From NCBI GenBank assembly GCA_037013495.1, contig CM072807.1, forward strand, positions 29,926,802 to 29,990,801: a stretch of 64,000 nucleotides of DNA. The letters are read 5' to 3'. The DNA comes from Hippophae tibetana. Its lineage: Eukaryota > Streptophyta > Magnoliopsida > Rosales > Elaeagnaceae. Of the stretch, positions 13,301 to 25,947 are shown one piece after another; within the stretch, counting starts at the first letter, position 1, and every line of letters begins with the position of its first letter. Under the pieces are notes generated by a model. That model saw nothing but the letters and a program-made list of their open reading frames with translations. It was not told the DNA's origin and made no database searches. A program made the translations under genes and the position numbers.

Positions 13301-16300
13301 TTTTTCCTATAATGGCTCTCATAGTGAATGTTAGAATACAATTCAATCCAAAAATGTTCAAAAAACCATATGAACGTATAATTTAAATGCAGCGGAAACA
13401 AAATGGATGGGAAACATACCTCCTGCCATTGATCAAAATTATTTTATTTTTCAAAAAATTCACTTTCAACATCGAGGTGGGTCAACCCGACCCGGTTTGA
13501 CCCTAAAGGATACACGGTCGTATCTTGCTATTCCGGGGACGGAATCCAGCGTTCTTTTTATCAAAATTCTCATAATTCGATTTCTGAGTGATTGACGGTC
13601 TCAATTTGAAATAAAACATCGTTTTAAATAAAAATTTAATTAATGAAGCAGATAAATAACCACGATAAATTAGATTTATTTCTTCATTTTTTTCAAGTTT
13701 AAATTCCCAGAATCACTAAAAAAGATATAGTGAGACAATTTGAAATTTCCATATGCATCAAAAAAAGGAAATCGAAAAACCTAAAATTTCAATTGCCGTG
13801 AAAGAGAGCAAAACAGAGATTTTTCCTAAAATGGCTCTCATAGTGAATGTTAGAATACAATTCAATACAAAAACGTTCAAAAAACCATATGAACGTATAA
13901 TTTAAATGCAGCGGAAACAAAATGGATGGGAAACATACCTCCTGCCATTGATCTAAATTATTTTTATTTTTCAAAAAATTCACTTTCAACATCGAGGCGG
14001 GTCAACCCGACCCGGTTTGACCCTAAAGGATACACGGTCGTATCTTGCTATTCCGGGGACGGAATCCAGCGTTCTTTTTATCAAAATTCTCATAATTCGA
14101 TTTCTGAGTGATTGACGGTCTCAATTTGAAATAAAACATCGTTTTAAATAAAAATTTAATTAATGAAGCAGATAAATACCCACGATAAATTAGATTTATT
14201 TCTTCATTTTTTTCAAGTTTAAATTCCCAGAATCACTAAAAAAGATATATTGAGACAATTTGAAATTTCCATATGCATCAAAAAAAGGAAATCGAAAAAC
14301 CTAAAATTTCAATTGCCGTGAAAGAGAGCAAAACAGAGATTTTTTCTAAAATGGCTCTCATAGTTAATGTTAGAATACAATTCAATCCAAAAACGTTCAA
14401 AAAACCATATGAACGTATAATTTAAATGCAACGGAAACAAAATGGATGGGAAACATACCTCCTGCCATTGATCAAAATTTTTTATTTTTCAAAAAATTCA
14501 CTTTCAACATCGAGGCGGGTCGACCCGACCCGGTTTGACCCTAAAGGATACACGGTCGTATCTTGCTATTCCGGGGACGGAATCCAGCGTTCTTTTTATC
14601 AAAATTCTCATAATTCGATTTCTGAGTGATTGACGGTCTCAATTTGAAATAAAACATCGTTTTAAATAAAAATTTAATTAATGAAGCAGATAAATAACCA
14701 CGATAAATTAGATTTATTTCTTCATTTTTTTCAAGTTTAAATTCCCAGAATCACTAAAAAAGATATATTGAGACAATTTGAAATTTCCATATGCATCAAA
14801 AAAATGAAATCGAAAAACCTAAAATTTCAATTGCCGTGAAAGAGAGCAAAACAGAGATTTTTCCTATAATGGCTCTCATAGTGAATGTTAGAATACAATT
14901 CAATCCAAAAATGTTCAAAAAACCATATGAACGTATAATTTAAATGCAGCGGAAACAAAATGGATGGGAAACATACCTCCTGCCATTGATCAAAATTAGT
15001 TTATTTTTCAAAAAATTCACTTTCAACATCGAGGCGGGTCAACCCGACCCGGTTTGACCCTAAAGGATACACGGTCGTATCTTGCTATTCCGGGGACGGA
15101 ATCCAGCGTTCTTTTTATCAAAATTCTCATAATTCGATTTTTGAGTGATTGACGGTCTCAATTTGAAATAAAACATCGTTTTAAATAAAAATTTAATTAA
15201 TGAAGCAGATAAATAACCACGATAAATTAGATTTATTTCTTCATTTTTTTCAAGTTTAAATTCCCAGAATCACTAAAAAAGATATATTGAGACAATTTCA
15301 AATTTCCATATGCATCAAAAAAAGGAAATCGAAAAACCTAAAATTTCAATTGCCGTGAAAGAGAGCAAAACAGAGATTTTTCCTAAAATGGCTCTCATAG
15401 TGAATGTTAGAATACAATTCAATCCAAAAACGTTCAAAAAACCATATGAACGTATAATTTAAATGCAGCGGAAACAAAATGGATGGGAAACATACCTCCT
15501 GCCATTGATCAAAATTATTTTATTTTTCAAAAAATTCACTTTCAACATCGAGGCGGGTCGACCCGACCCGGTTTGACCCTAAAGGATACACGGTCGTATC
15601 TTGCTATTCCGGGGACGGAATCCAGCGTTCTTTTTATCAAAATTCTCATAATTCGATTTCTGAGTGATTGACGGTCTCAATTTGAAATAAAACATCGTTT
15701 TAAATAAAAATTTAATTAATGAAGCAGATAAATACCCACGATAAATTAGATTTATTTCTTCATTTTTTTCAAGTTTAAATTCCCAGAATCACTAAAAAAG
15801 ATATATTGAGACAATTTGAAATTTCCATATGCATCAAAAAAATGAAATCGAAAAACCTAAAATTTCAATTGCCGTGAAAGAGAGCAAAACAGAGATTTTT
15901 CCTATAATGGCTCTCATAGTGAATGTTAGAATACAATTCAATCCAAAAATGTTCAAAAAACCATATGAACGTATAATTTAAATGCAGCGGAAACAAAATG
16001 GATGGGAAACATACCTCCTGCCATTGATCAAAATTATTTTATTTTTCAAAAAATTCACTTTCAACATCGAGGTGGGTCAACCCGACCCGGTTTGACCCTA
16101 AAGGATACACGGTCGTATCTTGCTATTCCGGGGACGGAATCCAGCGTTCTTTTTATGAAAATTCTCATAATTCGATTTCTGAGTGATTGACGGTCTCAAT
16201 TTGAAATAAAACATCGTTTTAAATAAAAATTTAATTAATGAAGCAGATAAATAACCACGATAAATTAGATTTATTTCTTCATTTTTTTCAAGTTTAAATT

Positions 16301-17127
16301 CCCAGAATCACTAAAAAAGATATAGTGAGACAATTTGAAATTTCCATATGCATCAAAAAAAGGAAATCGAAAAACCTAAAATTTCAATTGCCGTGAAAGA
16401 GAGCAAAACAGAGATTTTTCCTAAAATGGCTCTCATAGTGAATGTTAGAATACAATTCAATACAAAAACGTTCAAAAAACCATATGAACGTATAATTTAA
16501 ATGCAGCGGAAACAAAATGGATGGGAAACATACCTCCTGCCATTGATCTAAATTATTTTTATTTTTCAAAAAATTCACTTTCAACATCGAGGCGGGTCAA
16601 CCCGACCCGGTTTGACCCTAAAGGATACACGGTCGTATCTTGCTATTCCGGGGACGGAATCCAGCGTTCTTTTTATCAAAATTCTCATAATTCGATTTCT
16701 GAGTGATTGACGGTCTCAATTTGAAATAAAACATCGTTTTAAATAAAAATTTAATTAATGAAGCAGATAAATAACCACGATAAATTAGATTTATTTCTTC
16801 ATTTTTTTCAAGTTTAAATTCCCAGAATCACTAAAAAAGATATATTGAGACAATTTGAAATTTCCATATGCATCAAAAAAATGAAATCGAAAAACCTAAA
16901 ATTTCAATTGCCGTGAAAGAGAGCAAAACAGAGATTTTTCCTATAATGGCTCTCATAGTGAATGTTAGAATACAATTCAATCCAAAAATGTTCAAAAAAC
17001 CATATGAACGTATAATTTAAATGCAGCGGAAACAAAATGGATGGGAAACATACCTCCTGCCATTGATCAAAATTAGTTTATTTTTCAAAAAATTCACTTT
17101 CAACATCGAGGCGGGTCAACCCGACCC
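10379..17127. repeat. HOR domain 2: trimeric X-Y-Z (M21-M33)
   Basis: Type X has caatacaaaaacg and gatctaaattattttt, with gatcta at 10835, 12392, 13950 and 16545, spaced 1557, 1558 and 2595 bp (3, 3 and 5 monomers). Type Y ends with gggtcgac (about 11.40, 12.96, 14.52 and 15.56 kb). Type Z has cctataatgg, aaaaatgttc and gaggtggg (about 11.92, 13.47 and 16.07 kb). A Z-like type with aattagttta occurs near 15.0 and 17.07 kb. The order X-Y-Z repeats cleanly twice, then is disturbed. In type X, TGATCA is lost but GATC remains. Confidence 0.85.
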
Positions 17128-18165
17128 GGTTTGACCCTAAAGGATACACGGTCGTATCTTGCTATTCCGGGGACGGAATCCAGCGTTCTTTTTATCAAAA
17201 TTCTCATAATTCGATTTCTGAGTGATTGACGGTCTCAATTTGAAATAAAACATCGTTTTAAATAAAAATTTAATTAATGAAGCAGATAAATAACCACGAT
17301 AAATTAGATTTATTTCTTCATTTTTTTCAAGTTTAAATTCCCAGAATCACTAAAAAAGATATAGTGAGACAATTTCAAATTTCCATATGCATCAAAAAAA
17401 GGAAATCGAAAAACCTAAAATTTCAATTGCCGTGAAAGAGAGCAAAACAGAGATTTTTCCTAAAATGGCTCTCATAGTGAATGTTAGAATACAATTCAAT
17501 CCAAAAACGTTCAAAAAACCATATGAACGTATAATTTAAATGCAGCGGAAACTAAAATGGATGGGAAACATACCTCCTGCCATTGATCAAAATTTTTTAT
17601 TTTTCAAAAAATTCACTTTCAACATCGAGGCGGGTCAACCCGATTCGGTTTGACCCTAAAGGATACACGGTCGTATCTTGCTATTCCGGGGACGGAATCC
17701 AGCGTTCTTTTTATCAAAATTCTCATAATTCGATTTCTGAGTGATTGACGGTCTCAATTTGAAATAAAACATCGTTTTAAATAAAAATTTAATTAATGAA
17801 GCAGATAAATAACCACGATAAATTAGATTTATTTCTTCATTTTTTTCAAATTTAAATTCCCAGAATCACTAAAAAAGATATAGTGAGACAATTTGAAATT
17901 TCCATATGCATCAAAAAAATGAAATCGAAAAACCTAAAATTTCAATTGCCGTGAAAGAGATCAAAACAGAGATTTTTCCTAAAATGGCTCTCATAGTGAA
18001 TGTTAGAATACAATTCAATCCAAAAACGTTCAAAAAACCATATGAACGTATAATTTAAATGCAGCGGAAACAAAATGGATGGGAAACATACCTCCTGCCA
18101 TTGATCAAAATTATTTTATTTTTCAAAAAATTCAATTTCAACATCGAGGCGGGTCAACCCGACCC
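17128..18165. repeat. Transitional monomers M34-M35
   Basis: M34 combines the caatttcaaat variant typical of the tetrameric domain to the right with the ggaaactaaaatgg insertion of domain 1, and has a private cccgattcgg. M35 has tttcaaattt, aaaaaaatgaaa and a private agagatcaaa. It ends with ttcaattt and gaccctg, hallmarks of the domain to the right. The pair looks like a mosaic boundary between HOR domains. Confidence 0.65.
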
Positions 18166-20758
18166 TGTTTGACCCTATAGGATACACGGTCGTATCTTGC
18201 TATTCCGGGGACGGAATCCAGCGTTCTTTTTATGAAAATTCTCATAATTCGATTTCTGAGTGATTGACGGTCTCAATTTGAAATAAAACATCGTTTTAAA
18301 TAAAAATTTAATTAATAAAGCAGATAAATACCCACGATAAATTAGATTTATTTCTTCATTTTTTTCAAGTTTAAATTCCCAGAATCACTAAAAAAGATAT
18401 ATTGAGACAATTTGAAATTTCCATATGCATCAAAAAAATGAAATCGAAAAACCTAAAATTTCAATTGCCGTGAAAGAGAGCAAAACAGAGATTTTTCCTA
18501 AAATGGCTCTCATAGTGAATGTTAGAATACAATTCAATCCAAAAACGTTCAAAAAACCATATGAACGTATAATTTAAATGCAGCGGAAACAAAATGGATG
18601 GGAAACATACCTCCTGCCATTGATCAAAATTATTTTATTTTTCAAAAAATTCAATTTCAACATCGAGGCGGGTCAACCCGACCCTGTTTGACCCTAAAGG
18701 ATACACGGTCGTATCTTGCTATTCCGGGGACGGAATCCAGCGTTCTTTTTATGAAAATTCTCATAATTCGATTTCTGAGTGATTGACGGTCTCAATTTGA
18801 AATAAAACATCGTTTTAAATAAAAATTTAATTAATGAAGCAGATAAATAACCACGATAAATTAGATTTATTTCTTCATTTTTTTCAAGTTTAAATTCCCA
18901 GAATCACTAAAAAAGATATAGTGAGACAATTTGAAATTTCCATATGCATCAAAAAAAGGAAATCGAAAAACCTAAAATTTCAATTGCCGTGAAAGAGAGC
19001 AAAACAGAGATTTTTCCTAAAATGGCTCTCATAGTGAATGTTAGAATACAATTCAATCCAAAAACGTTCAAAAAACCATATGAACGTATAATTTAAATGC
19101 AGCGGAAACAAAATGGATGGGAAACATACCTCCTGCCATTGATCAAAATTTTTTATTTTTCAAAAAATTCACTTTCAACATCGAGGCGGGTCAACCCGAC
19201 CCGGTTTGACCCTATAGGATACACGGTCGTATCTTGCTATTCCGGGGACGGAATCCAGCGTTCTTTTTATCAAAATTCTCATAATTCGATTTCTGAGTGA
19301 TTGACGGTCTCAATTTGAAATAAAACATCGTTTTAAATAAAAATTTAATTAATGAAGCAGATAAATACCCACGATAAATTAGATTTATTTCTTCATTTTT
19401 TTCAAGTTTAAATTCCCAGAATCACTAAAAAAGATATAGTGAGACAATTTCAAATTTCCATATGCATCAAAAAAAGGAAATCGAAAAACCTAAAATTTCA
19501 ATTGCCGTGAAAGAGAGCAAAACAGAGATTTTTCCTAAAATGGCTCTCATAGTGAATGTTAGAATACAATTCAATCCAAAAACGTTCAAAAAACCATATG
19601 AACGTATAATTTAAATGCAGCGGAAACAAAATGGATGGGAAACATACCTCCTGCCATTGATCAAAATTATTTTATTTTTCAAAAAATTCACTTTCAACAT
19701 CGAGGCGGGTCAACCCGACCCGGTTTGACCCTAAAGGATACAAGGTCGTATCTTGCTATTCCGGGGACGGAATCCAGCGTTCTTTTTATCAAAATTCTCA
19801 TAATTCGATTTCTGAGTGATTGACGGTCTCAATTTGAAATAAAACATCGTTTTAAATAAAAATTTAATTAATAAAGCAGATAAATACCCACGATAAATTA
19901 GATTTATTTCTTCATTTTTTTCAAGTTTAAATTCCCAGAATCACTAAAAAAGATATATTGAGACAATTTGAAATTTCCATATGCATCAAAAAAATGAAAT
20001 CGAAAAACCTAAAATTTCAATTGCCGTGAAAGAGAGCAAAACAGAGATTTTTCCTAAAATGGCTCTCATAGTGAATGTTAGAATACAATTCAATCCAAAA
20101 ACGTTCAAAAAACCATATGAACGTATAATTTAAATGCAGCGGAAACAAAATGGATGGGAAACATACCTCCTGCCATTGATCAAAATTATTTTATTTTTCA
20201 AAAAATTCACTTTCAACATCGAGGGGGGTCAACCCGACCCGGTTTGACCCTATAGGATACACGGTCGTATCTTGCTATTCCGGGGACGGAATCCAGCGTT
20301 CTTTTTATCAAAATTCTCATAATTCGATTTCTGAGTGATTGACGGTCTCAATTTGAAATAAAACATCGTTTTAAATAAAAATTTAATTAATAAAGCAGAT
20401 AAATACCCACGATAAATTAGATTTATTTCTTCATTTTTTTCAAGTTTAAATTCCCAGAATCACTAAAAAAGATATATTGAGACAATTTGAAATTTCCATA
20501 TGCATCAAAAAAATGAAATCGAAAAACCTAAAATTTCAATTCCCGTGAAAGAGAGCAAAACAGAGATTTTTCCTAAAAAGGCTCTCATAGTGAATGTTAG
20601 AATACAATTCAATCCAAAAACGTTCAAAAAACCATATGAACGTATAATTTAAATGCAGCGGAAACAAAATGGATGGGAAACATACCTCCTGCCATTGATC
20701 AAAATTTTTTATTTTTCAAAAAATTCACTTTCAACATCGAGGCGGGTCAACCCGACCC
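18166..20758. repeat. Five-monomer segment, copy 1 (M36-M40)
   Basis: The order of diagnostic variants is: aataaagc with aaaaaaatgaaa and gaccctg; atgaaaat with a T-run; ccctatagg with caatttcaaat; the rare tacaaggtcg; then gaggggggtc, ccctatagg and ctaaaaaggctc. The same order occurs at 25948-28540, offset exactly 7782 bp (15 monomers). Small private differences exist, such as attcccgtg near 20.54 kb. Confidence 0.8.
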
Positions 20759-21796
20759 GGTTTGACCCTATAGGATACACGGTCGTATCTTGCTATTCCG
20801 GGGACGGAATCCAGCGTTCTTTTTATCAAAATTCTCATAATTCGATTTCTGAGTGATTGACGGTCTCAATTTGAAATAAAACATCGTTTTAAATAAAAAT
20901 TTAATTAATGAAGCAGATAAATACCCACGATAAATTAGATTTATTTCTTCATTTTTTTCAAGTTTAAATTCCCAGAATCACTAAAAAAGATATAGTGAGA
21001 CAATTTCAAATTTCCATATGCATCAAAAAAAGGAAATCGAAAAACCTAAAATTTCAATTGCCGTGAAAGAGAGCAAAACAGAGATTTTTCCTAAAATGGC
21101 TCTCATAGTGAATGTTAGAATACAATTCAATCCAAAAACGTTAAAAAAACCATATGAACGTATAATTTAAATGCAGCGGAAACAAAATGGATGGGAAACA
21201 TACCTCCTGCCATTGATCAAAATTATTTTATTTTTCAAAAAATTCACTTTCAACATCGAGGCGGGTCAACCCGACCCGGTTTGACCCTAAAGGATACACG
21301 GTCGTATCTTGCTATTCCGGGGACGGAATCCAGCGTTCTTTTTATCAAAATTCTCATAATTCGATTTCTGAGTGATTGACGGTCTCAATTTGAAATAAAA
21401 CATCGTTTTAAATAAAAATTTAATTAATGAAGCAGATAAATACCCACGATAAATTAGATTTATTTCTTCATTTTTTTCAAGTTTAAATTCCCAGAATCAC
21501 TAAAAAAGATATAGTGAGACAATTTGAAATTTCCATATGCATCAAAAAAAGAAAATCGAAAAACCTAAAATTTCAATTGCCGTGAAAGAGAGCAAAACAG
21601 AGATTTTTCCTAAAATGGCTCTCATAGTGAATGTTAGAATACAATTCAATCCAAAAACGTTCAAAAAACCATATGAACGTATAATTTAAATGCAGCGGAA
21701 ACAAAATGGATGGGAAACATACGTCCTGCCATTGATCAAAATTATTTTATTTTTCAAAAAATTCAATTTCAACATCGAGGCGGGTCAACCCGACCC
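19722..21796. repeat. Tetrameric HOR unit A-B-C-D, copy 1 (M39-M42)
   Basis: Type A ends with gaggggggtc. Type B begins with ccctatagg, has aataaagc and carries ctaaaaaggctc. Type C begins with ccctatagg, has caatttcaaat and carries cgttaaaaaaacc. Type D has aaagaaaatcg, acgtcctgcc, ttcaattt and gaccctg, and the next monomer opens with an atgaaaat change. The unit is 2075 bp. Confidence 0.85.
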
Positions 21797-23871
21797 TGTT
21801 TGACCCTAAAGGATACACGGTCGTATCTTGCTATTCCGGGGACGGAATCCAGCGTTCTTTTTATGAAAATTCTCATAATTCGATTTCTGAGTGATTGACG
21901 GTCTCAATTTGAAATAAAACATCGTTTTAAATAAAAATTTAATTAATGAAGCAGATAAATAACCACGATAAATTAGATTTATTTCTTCATTTTTTTCAAG
22001 TTTAAATTCCCAGAATCACTAAAAAAGATATAGTGAGACAATTTGAAATTTCCATATGCATCAAAAAAATGAAATCGAAAAACCTAAAATTTCAATTGCC
22101 GTGAAAGAGAGCAAAACAGAGATTTTTCCTAAAATGGCTCTCATAGTGAATGTTAGAATACAATTCAATCCAAAAACGTTCAAAAAACCATATGAACGTA
22201 TAATTTAAATGCAGCGGAAACAAAATGGATGGGAAACATACCTCCTGCCATTGATCAAAATTATTTTATTTTTCAAAAAATTCACTTTCAACATCGAGGG
22301 GGGTCAACCCGACCCGGTTTGACCCTATAGGATACACGGTCGTATCTTGCTATTCCGGGGACGGAATCCAGCGTTCTTTTTATCAAAATTCTCATAATTC
22401 GATTTCTGAGTGATTGACGGTCTCAATTTGAAATAAAACATCGTTTTAAATAAAAATTTAATTAATAAAGCAGATAAATACCCACGATAAATTAGATTTA
22501 TTTCTTCATTTTTTTCAAGTTTAAATTCCCAGAATCACTAAAAAAGATATATTGAGACAATTTGAAATTTCCATATGCATCAAAAAAATGAAATCGAAAA
22601 ACCTAAAATTTCAATTGCCGTGAAAGAGAGCAAAACAGAGATTTTTCCTAAAAAGGCTCTCATAGTGAATGTTAGAATACAATTCAATCCAAAAACGTTC
22701 AAAAAACCATATGAACGTATAATTTAAATGCAGCGGAAACAAAATGGATGGGAAACATACCTCCTGCCATTGATCAAAATTTTTTATTTTTCAAAAAATT
22801 CACTTTCAACATCGAGGCGGGTCAACCCGACCCGGTTTGACCCTATAGGATACACGGTCGTATCTTGCTATTCCGGGGACGGAATCCAGCGTTCTTTTTA
22901 TCAAAATTCTCATAATTCGATTTCTGAGTGATTGACGGTCTCAATTTGAAATAAAACATCGTTTTAAATAAAAATTTAATTAATGAAGCAGATAAATACC
23001 CACGATAAATTAGATTTATTTCTTCATTTTTTTCAAGTTTAAATTCCCAGAATCACTAAAAAAGATATAGTGAGACAATTTCAAATTTCCATATGCATCA
23101 AAAAAAGGAAATCGAAAAACCTAAAATTTCAATTGCCGTGAAAGAGAGCAAAACAGAGATTTTTCCTAAAATGGCTCTCATAGTGAATGTTAGAATACAA
23201 TTCAATCCAAAAACGTTAAAAAAACCATATGAACGTATAATTTAAATGCAGCGGAAACAAAATGGATGGGAAACATACCTCCTGCCATTGATCAAAATTA
23301 TTTTATTTTTCAAAAAATTCACTTTCAACATCGAGGCGGGTCAACCCGACCCGGTTTGACCCTAAAGGATACACGGTCGTATCTTGCTATTCCGGGGACG
23401 GAATCCAGCGTTCTTTTTATCAAAATTCTCATAATTCGATTTCTGAGTGATTGACGGTCTCAATTTGAAATAAAACATCGTTTTAAATAAAAATTTAATT
23501 AATGAAGCAGATAAATACCCACGATAAATTAGATTTATTTCTTCATTTTTTTCAAGTTTAAATTCCCAGAATCACTAAAAAAGATATAGTGAGACAATTT
23601 GAAATTTCCATATGCATCAAAAAAAGAAAATCGAAAAACCTAAAATTTCAATTGCCGTGAAAGAGAGCAAAACAGAGATTTTTCCTAAAATGGCTCTCAT
23701 AGTGAATGTTAGAATACAATTCAATCCAAAAACGTTCAAAAAACCATATGAACGTATAATTTAAATGCAGCGGAAACAAAATGGATGGGAAACATACGTC
23801 CTGCCATTGATCAAAATTATTTTATTTTTCAAAAAATTCAATTTCAACATCGAGGCGGGTCAACCCGACCC
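21797..23871. repeat. Tetrameric HOR unit A-B-C-D, copy 2 (M43-M46)
   Basis: The same four-type order as the preceding unit at an exact 2075 bp spacing: gaggggggtc, ctaaaaaggctc, cgttaaaaaaacc, then acgtcctgcc. Its A monomer carries aaaaaaatgaaa instead of the aaaaaaaggaaa of later A copies, so the units are not identical. Confidence 0.85.
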
Positions 23872-25428
23872 TGTTTGACCCTAAAGGATACACGGTCGTA
23901 TCTTGCTATTCCGGGGACGGAATCCAGCGTTCTTTTTATGAAAATTCTCATAATTCGATTTCTGAGTGATTGACGGTCTCAATTTGAAATAAAACATCGT
24001 TTTAAATAAAAATTTAATTAATGAAGCAGATAAATAACCACGATAAATTAGATTTATTTCTTCATTTTTTTCAAGTTTAAATTCCCAGAATCACTAAAAA
24101 AGATATAGTGAGACAATTTGAAATTTCCATATGCATCAAAAAAAGGAAATCGAAAAACCTAAAATTTCAATTGCCGTGAAAGAGAGCAAAACAGAGATTT
24201 TTCCTAAAATGGCTCTCATAGTGAATGTTAGAATACAATTCAATCCAAAAACGTTCAAAAAACCATATGAACGTATAATTTAAATGCAGCGGAAACAAAA
24301 TGGATGGGAAACATACCTCCTGCCATTGATCAAAATTATTTTATTTTTCAAAAAATTCACTTTCAACATCGAGGGGGGTCAACCCGACCCGGTTTGACCC
24401 TATAGGATACACGGTCGTATCTTGCTATTCCGGGGACGGAATCCAGCGTTCTTTTTATCAAAATTCTCATAATTCGATTTCTGAGTGATTGACGGTCTCA
24501 ATTTGAAATAAAACATCGTTTTAAATAAAAATTTAATTAATGAAGCAGATAAATACCCACGATAAATTAGATTTATTTCTTCATTTTTTTCAAGTTTAAA
24601 TTCCCAGAATCACTAAAAAAGATATAGTGAGACAATTTCAAATTTCCATATGCATCAAAAAAAGGAAATCGAAAAACCTAAAATTTCAATTGCCGTGAAA
24701 GAGAGCAAAACAGAGATTTTTCCTAAAATGGCTCTCATAGTGAATGTTAGAATACAATTCAATCCAAAAACGTTAAAAAAACCATATGAACGTATAATTT
24801 AAATGCAGCGGAAACAAAATGGATGGGAAACATACCTCCTGCCATTGATCAAAATTATTTTATTTTTCAAAAAATTCACTTTCAACATCGAGGCGGGTCA
24901 ACCCGACCCGGTTTGACCCTAAAGGATACACGGTCGTATCTTGCTATTCCGGGGACGGAATCCAGCGTTCTTTTTATCAAAATTCTCATAATTCGATTTC
25001 TGAGTGATTGACGGTCTCAATTTGAAATAAAACATCGTTTTAAATAAAAATTTAATTAATGAAGCAGATAAATAACCACGATAAATTAGATTTATTTCTT
25101 CATTTTTTTCAAATTTAAATTCCCAGAATCACTAAAAAAGATATAGTGAGACAATTTGAAATTTCCATATGCATCAAAAAAAGAAAATCGAAAAACCTAA
25201 AATTTCAATTGCCGTGAAAGAGAGCAAATCAGAGATTTTTCCTAAAATGGCTCTCATAGTGAATGTTAGAATACAATTCAATCCAAAAACGTTCAAAAAA
25301 CCATATGAACGTATAATTTAAATGCAGCGGAAACAAAATGGATGGGAAACATACGTCCTGCCATTGATCAAAATTATTTTATTTTTCAAAAAATTCAATT
25401 TCAACATCGAGGCGGGTCAACCCGACCC
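23872..25428. repeat. Tetrameric HOR unit that has lost type B (A-C-D, M47-M49)
   Basis: After the A monomer (gaggggggtc near 24.37 kb) the next copy opens with ccctatagg but has aatgaagc, caatttcaaat and cgttaaaaaaacc. It is therefore type C, or a B/C fusion. No ctaaaaagg monomer is present. The spacing is 1557 bp rather than 2075, a loss of exactly one monomer. The D monomer here adds tttcaaattt and gcaaatcagag, both shared with the D copies at 29.3 and 34.5 kb. Confidence 0.8.
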
Positions 25429-25947
25429 TGTTTGACCCTAAAGGATACACGGTCGTATCTTGCTATTCCGGGGACGGAATCCAGCGTTCTTTTTATGAAA
25501 ATTCTCATAATTCGATTTCTGAGTGATTGACGGTCTCAATTTGAAATAAAACATCGTTTTAAATAAAAATTTAATTAATGAAGCAGATAAATAACCACGA
25601 TAAATTAGATTTATTTCTTCATTTTTTTCAAGTTTAAATTCCCAGAATCACTAAAAAAGATATAGTGAGACAATTTGAAATTTCCATATGCATCAAAAAA
25701 AGGAAATCGAAAAACCTAAAATTTCAATTGCCGTGAAAGAGAGCAAAACAGAGATTTTTCCTAAAATGGCTCTCATAGTGAATGTTAGAATACAATTCAA
25801 TCCAAAAACGTTCAAAAAACCATATGAACGTATAATTTAAATGCAGCGGAAACAAAATGGATGGGAAACATACCTCCTGCCATTGATCAAAATTATTTTA
25901 TTTTTCAAAAAATTCACTTTCAACATCGAGGGGGGTCAACCCGACCC
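25429..25947. repeat. Type A monomer M50
   Basis: This copy opens with the atgaaaat change, has ataacc, atatagtg and aaaaaaaggaaa, and ends with gaggggggtc. It matches M47. It links the A-C-D unit to the five-monomer segment on its right. Confidence 0.75.
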
